64,000 nt of DNA from Burkholderia sp. WP9 (GTDB taxonomy: Bacteria; Pseudomonadota; Gammaproteobacteria; Burkholderiales; Burkholderiaceae), in contig NZ_FNTG01000001.1 in assembly GCF_900104795.1 (NCBI RefSeq), forward strand, positions 1,984,001-2,048,000. Reading direction: 5' to 3'. The notes below the pieces were generated by a model. The model was not told where the DNA came from. It made no database searches and was given only the letters and a program-made list of their open reading frames with translations. The position numbers were made by a program, and so were the translations under genes. Shown here piece by piece: positions 60,392 to 64,000 of this stretch (positions are counted from its first letter, which is position 1; every line of letters begins with the position of its first letter).

Positions 60392-62154
60392 TGCGCGCTC
60401 CCTGCCGGCAAGAGTTGCAGCGCCTCTTCAAGCGTCACGCTGCGGCCATTGACCAACGCATCGATCACAGCGCTTTCATCCGATGCCGAATGCAATGCCA
60501 GCGGATCCACGGGCAACAGCTTGTGCCGCACGACCAGATGAGCGAGCGCAAGACGCCGGTAATCGGGTGCGAAATGCACGCCTTCGCAAGCCATCAGCAC
60601 GGCGGCGCTCGCGTGATACAACGCGGTGCCGGCCTGGCGAACCCATTCGTCGCAGCCGGAATCCGCCACCTTGGCCAGCGCATCGCACGCACGCGTGAGC
60701 GTCGAGCGCAGCAACGCGAGGCTGGCCGTCGGCAAACCCGCCGTGCCGAGCAGATCCTGCAGATAGGTGCGCAACGGTTCGAGCGCGCCGTCGCGTTTCG
60801 CCGCGCGCGCGATGTCGAGTGCGACGATGTTGCTCGTGCCTTCCCAGATCGAGCCGAGATGCGCGTCGCGCACGAGCCGCGCGTCGCTCCATTCTTCGAT
60901 ATAGCCGGTGCCGCCGCGCACTTCCATCGCGTCGCCGGTCACGCGGCGCGCGTCGCGGCAAGCGCGGAACTTGATGAGCGGCGTAAGGATGCGCACGCAT
61001 TTAGCCGCCTGCCGGTCGCCTGCGTCGGCCTGTTGCAGCAGCAGTGCAATGCGCATGAACATCGAACGCGCCTGTTCGGCGGGCAGCATCATCTTGAGCA
61101 ACTGACGCTGCATCAACGGCATATCGATCAGCTTGCGGCCGAACGCTTCACGATGGCGGGCAATGTGCAGCGCTTCTGTCAGCGCACGGCGCATCAAACC
61201 CGCGGCACGCACGCCGTTAGACAAACGCGACATGTTGATCATGTCGGCCATCTGATGAAAACCGCGCCCCACTTCGCCAATCAGATAGGCCACCGCGCCG
61301 TCCAGCACGATCTCGCCGCTCGCCATCGAGCGGCTGCCGAGCTTGTCCTTCAGACGTACGATCCGATAGCTGTTGCGCGATCCATCCGGCAGTGTCTTCG
61401 GCAAGAGGAACAGACCGAGTCCGTTGATGCCGGGCGGCGCCGTGTCCGGACGCGCGAGCACCATCGCGAGATCGGCGTCGGCGTTCGAGCAGAACCATTT
61501 GTCGCCGTAGAGGCGCCACGTTTCTTCGCCATTCGCATCGGTCCCGAGCGACGCACGCGTGGCAATACGCGCGACGTCCGAGCCCGCCGCCTGTTCGGTC
61601 ATGAACATCGCGCCCTGAAACAGCGTGTCGAAATCGCGCGAGGCGAGCATCGGCAGAAAGCGCGCGACCAGCTCTGGCGCGCCGAACTTGCGCAGCGTGC
61701 GCGTGAGCGAATCGGTCATGCTCACGGGACAGCACAGGCCGAATTCCGCCTGCACGAACAGGAAGGTCAGCGCGTACTTGACGAGCGGCGGCGGTGACAT
61801 TGCGCCGTCGTGCGTCTCATGACTCATCGCAGCGAGTCCCAACTCCGCATATGCCACGCGTTCCAGCGCGACGTAATCGGGATGCTTGTCGATGCTTTGC
61901 AGTGCTTCGCCGCGCCGCGTGCGATGGTTCAATTGCGGCGGATGCTTGTCGGCGGACAGCGCCCAGGCATCGAGTTCTTCGGAGGCGCGCTGGCCCAGCG
62001 AAACGAACTGACCTTCGAGTTCGTGAAACAGCGTGTCGCCGAGATGCAGCTTGAGCAGACGCTCGAAGTCGGGATCGCTGGTGAAGAAGTTGATGCCCCG
62101 GCTGTCGGGAATATTGGACGAGCCATGTGCCGGCTGCGCGTCGTCTTCGCTCAT
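60388..62154 (-). CDS. Acyl-CoA dehydrogenase family protein (AidB-like)
   Basis: The 588-aa flavoprotein has the AidB/large-ACAD layout with MTEQAAGSDVARIATRA (FAD-binding), DKWFCSNADADLAMVLARP, GLMRRALTEALHIARHREAFGRKL and VRGGTGYIEEWSDARLVRDAHLGSIWEGTSNI. It is longer than the usual 380-aa ACADs because of N- and C-terminal extensions. The ATG at 62154 has GGAG 7 nt upstream; METSMSED (62166) is an alternative. It is divergent from a LysR gene and coupled to the CaiB gene. Function beyond acyl-CoA oxidation is not clear. Confidence 0.88.
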   Translation of the reverse strand: MSEDDAQPAHGSSNIPDSRGINFFTSDPDFERLLKLHLGDTLFHELEGQFVSLGQRASEELDAWALSADKHPPQLNHRTRRGEALQSIDKHPDYVALERVAYAELGLAAMSHETHDGAMSPPPLVKYALTFLFVQAEFGLCCPVSMTDSLTRTLRKFGAPELVARFLPMLASRDFDTLFQGAMFMTEQAAGSDVARIATRASLGTDANGEETWRLYGDKWFCSNADADLAMVLARPDTAPPGINGLGLFLLPKTLPDGSRNSYRIVRLKDKLGSRSMASGEIVLDGAVAYLIGEVGRGFHQMADMINMSRLSNGVRAAGLMRRALTEALHIARHREAFGRKLIDMPLMQRQLLKMMLPAEQARSMFMRIALLLQQADAGDRQAAKCVRILTPLIKFRACRDARRVTGDAMEVRGGTGYIEEWSDARLVRDAHLGSIWEGTSNIVALDIARAAKRDGALEPLRTYLQDLLGTAGLPTASLALLRSTLTRACDALAKVADSGCDEWVRQAGTALYHASAAVLMACEGVHFAPDYRRLALAHLVVRHKLLPVDPLALHSASDESAVIDALVNGRSVTLEEALQLLPAGSAQ

Positions 62155-62202
62155 GCTTGTCTCCATGCACGATAGTGCTAGTGAAAGGAGCATATGAGCG
62201 CC

Positions 62203-62255
62203 GACGATAATCGTCTAATACAAACTATATCCGGTACGATAGACACAGATTATCG
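62203..62255. promoter_or_regulatory. LysR operator candidates between acyl-CoA dehydrogenase and LysR genes
   Basis: GACGAT-A-ATCGTC (62203-62215) is a perfect 13-bp palindrome. CGATAATC (62205-62212) recurs inverted as GATTATCG at 62248-62255, 35 bp away. The divergent layout and the distance to the LysR start (62277) fit an LTTR recognition site plus a second half-site. Confidence 0.5.
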
Positions 62256-62276
62256 ATAAGAAACCGGGAGACAGCC

Positions 62277-63203
62277 GTGGACCTGAAACAGTTGCGCTAT
62301 TTCGTCGCGGTCGCCGAGGAGTTGCATTTCGGCCGCGCAGCCAAGCGACTCTTCATTTCGCAGCCCGCCCTCAGCTTCGACATTCGCAAGTTCGAGGAGC
62401 AACTCGGCGTGCAGTTGCTCGCGCGCACCAACAAAACCGTGTCGCTGACCAACGCCGGGCAAGTGCTGCTCGGCGAAGCGCGCCGCCTGTTATTGCAGGC
62501 GAGCGAAGCGCAACGCATGACCGTTCGCTCGGCGCATGGCCTCGCCGGCCGCTTGCGCATCGGCTTCGTGAATTCGATGCTGTACCGCGGCATGCCGCAA
62601 GCAGTGAAACGCTTCGAGGCCGATTACCCCAGCGTCGAAATCGTCCTGAAGGAGATGAACACCAGCGAGCAGGTGCACGCAATCCAGCGGATGCAGATCG
62701 ACATGGGTTGCGCGCACTGGGGCAATTTCCCGTCCGATGTCACTTCCACGCCGATCTTCTCCGAGCCGTTCCTGTGCTGTCTGCCCGCCGCTCATCCGCT
62801 CGCGCGCAAACGCAAGGTCGATCTGCGCGCGCTGGCGCAGGAACCGTTCATTCTGTTTCCGCGTACCGTGTCGCCGCACTATCACGACCTGATCATCGCG
62901 CAGTGCGTGGGAGCAGGATTCAGTCCGCTGATTCGCCATGAGGCGCGCTTGTGGCAGACCGTCGTGACGATGGTCGGCTTCGGCATGGGCGTTGCGCTGG
63001 TGCCGTACACGTTGCGCCAGGTGCAGGATCCGCGCGTGTGTTTTTTGCCGCTAACGGGCGAGACGCTGTCATCGCAAGTGCTTCTGTTGCGCAGAAGCGG
63101 CGACGCGGAGCCTGTCGCCGAGCGCTTTGTCGAGTATCTCAGCGATGCTGGCGGTGCGCCGGGAGCCACGCGTCACTCGTCCGCTTCGCGGCGTCCTTCG
63201 TAG
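62277..63203 (+). CDS. LysR-family regulator, divergent from acyl-CoA dehydrogenase
   Basis: The 308-aa LTTR begins MDLKQLRYFVAVAEELHFG and has its HTH at about 17-38 (RAAKRLFISQPALSFDIRKFE), followed by an effector domain with LRIGFVNSMLYRGMP. It resembles the CatR/BenM-like subgroup. It starts with GTG, with GGGAG upstream. Divergence from the acyl-CoA dehydrogenase/CaiB/MHS genes indicates it controls them. Its 3' end overlaps the convergent SSB-like gene by 31 bp. Confidence 0.9.
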   Translation: MDLKQLRYFVAVAEELHFGRAAKRLFISQPALSFDIRKFEEQLGVQLLARTNKTVSLTNAGQVLLGEARRLLLQASEAQRMTVRSAHGLAGRLRIGFVNSMLYRGMPQAVKRFEADYPSVEIVLKEMNTSEQVHAIQRMQIDMGCAHWGNFPSDVTSTPIFSEPFLCCLPAAHPLARKRKVDLRALAQEPFILFPRTVSPHYHDLIIAQCVGAGFSPLIRHEARLWQTVVTMVGFGMGVALVPYTLRQVQDPRVCFLPLTGETLSSQVLLLRRSGDAEPVAERFVEYLSDAGGAPGATRHSSASRRPS

Positions 63204-63490
63204 GCCGTTAGCAGCTTGTGGGCGACCATATCCACCGCGGGTTTGACGAGCCCGTTCTTGTCGGTCCAGACCTTGGGCGTCAAGGTGCCGCTCAGCGCTA
63301 CGCTGTCCGCGTCGCTCAACGCGAGCAGCGCGGTTTGCACGTCGTCGTCAAAGGCAATTACGTTGACGAAAATCGTGTCGCCGTCGTTGGTGGTCGCGCG
63401 CACCTTGCAGGTCACGAAACGCCTGCCGTTCTGCCCCGTGCGGATCTGCGCCTCGCCGTACAACCGCCCGCCCACCAGTCCATCGATCAT
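63173..63490 (-). CDS. SSB-like OB-fold protein lacking the acidic tail
   Basis: The 105-aa protein shows an OB-fold of the single-stranded-DNA-binding family: LYGEAQIRTGQNGRRFVTCKV, DTIFVNVIAFDDDVQTALLAL and VALSGTLTPKVWTDKNG. Normal SSB is about 170-180 aa with a DDDIPF-type C-terminus that binds partner proteins; here the chain stops at GRREADE with no such tail. It may be a paralogue with a special or mobile-element origin. It overlaps the convergent LysR gene by 31 bp. No start other than the ATG at 63490 looks better. Confidence 0.78.
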   Translation of the reverse strand: MIDGLVGGRLYGEAQIRTGQNGRRFVTCKVRATTNDGDTIFVNVIAFDDDVQTALLALSDADSVALSGTLTPKVWTDKNGLVKPAVDMVAHKLLTAYEGRREADE

Positions 63491-63629
63491 TGCCCTGCTC
63501 CTTTTGTGCCGTACCGTGCAAAAGCAGAATCGCCCCGCACGGCGCGTATGATCCCACGAGAAGCCGCGCCGCCCGCATAAAAAGCCGCGCGATTGCGTGC
63601 GGCCCGGCGTATGGGCTGACGCCAGACGT

Positions 63630-64000
63630 TCAAGCCGCCGCGCGACGCGGGCTGAAGATGTCGCTCAACCACTGCGCAAACACCCGCACTCGCGACGACA
63701 ACTGACGGTTCTGCGGATACAGCACGGACACCGGCATCGGCGGTGGCGGAAAGTCCGCAAGAATGATTTTCAACTGGCCCGCTTCCAGTTCCGCCGCGAC
63801 CCGGTATTGCGGCACCTGCACGATACCGAGCCCGGCAAGCGCCGAGCCGGTATAGAGTTCGGTGCCGGTCACCGACACCGCCGACGGCAGCACCGTCGCC
63901 ACGATTCGCCCCGCCACGTTGAATTCGAGCGGTACGGCCTTGCCCGTTGCACTCGACACATAATTGACCGCCCGATGCGCGGACAGCGCCGCCGGATCGG
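63630..64000 (-). CDS. LysR-family regulator, C-terminal part (cut by window edge)
   Basis: About 120 codons are visible, ending in the typical LTTR effector half: VPLEFNVAGRIVATVLPSAV, GTELYTGSALAGLGIVQVP, LKIILADFPPPPMPVSVLYP and RVRVFAQWLSDIF. The reading continues through the right edge (PAALSAHRAVNYVSSATGK). The helix-turn-helix lies beyond the window. The CrgA-like pattern GLGIVQVPQY and QWLSDIF agrees with the subgroup of two other LysR genes here. Its target cannot be seen. Confidence 0.85.
   Translation of the reverse strand, partial: DPAALSAHRAVNYVSSATGKAVPLEFNVAGRIVATVLPSAVSVTGTELYTGSALAGLGIVQVPQYRVAAELEAGQLKIILADFPPPPMPVSVLYPQNRQLSSRVRVFAQWLSDIFSPRRAAA

Overview
The window reads as chromosomal DNA of a GC-rich beta-proteobacterium. 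Paraburkholderia/Burkholderia is the best guess, judged from gene content: OmpC-type porins with the SSVTLYG start, DUF4148 proteins, many LysR regulators, NodT-type RND outer-membrane factors and a giant tandem UvrA. I recognised families from memory and ran no search. I saw no rRNA, tRNA, CRISPR array, IS element or prophage.

Left part (1-12.9 kb) is metabolism and small transport units. It holds a D-tartrate dehydratase with a DctA-type carboxylate carrier and a divergent LysR gene, a DUF1328 membrane peptide, a sulfonate/nitrate/taurine-type ABC importer, a GNAT enzyme, a LysR/RhtA-like exporter pair with a clear operator, a lone rfbC and a GlxA-like AraC regulator.

The middle (11-26.8 kb) is envelope biology under two-component control. 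An orphan OmpR-type regulator precedes a tripartite RND pump in the order permease, adaptor, outer-membrane factor. Two porins, a 51-residue lipoprotein and two DUF4148 proteins follow. A second system consists of a regulator, a histidine kinase and a third regulator whose receiver has lost its phospho-acceptor Asp. A shared motif, TAAA-N3-AGTTTCAT, lies upstream of the RND operon, of a 124-aa gene and between the second regulator and a DUF4148 gene.

From 47.9 down to 26.9 kb every gene is on the minus strand: tonB-exbB-exbD-(hairpin repeats)-exbD-TPR, an XRE-cupin regulator, a TonB-dependent receptor, a YejABEF-type peptide ABC importer, TldD, TldE, two paralogous GNAT acetyltransferases and an RND permease. 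The genes from yejA to the RND permease overlap or nearly touch. My reading is a peptide uptake, processing and detoxification system, possibly for a modified or Trojan-horse peptide. This is the most interesting block in the window.

The right part (48-64 kb) holds a 1973-aa UvrA with four ABC ATPase sites behind a perfect LexA box, a Tlde1-like cell-wall toxin with an overlapping two-TM candidate immunity gene, a double-domain Asp/Glu racemase with a degenerate first half, an MHS-type transporter, a CaiB/acyl-CoA dehydrogenase pair with a divergent LysR gene, a tail-less SSB-like protein, and the end of one more LysR gene cut by the window edge.
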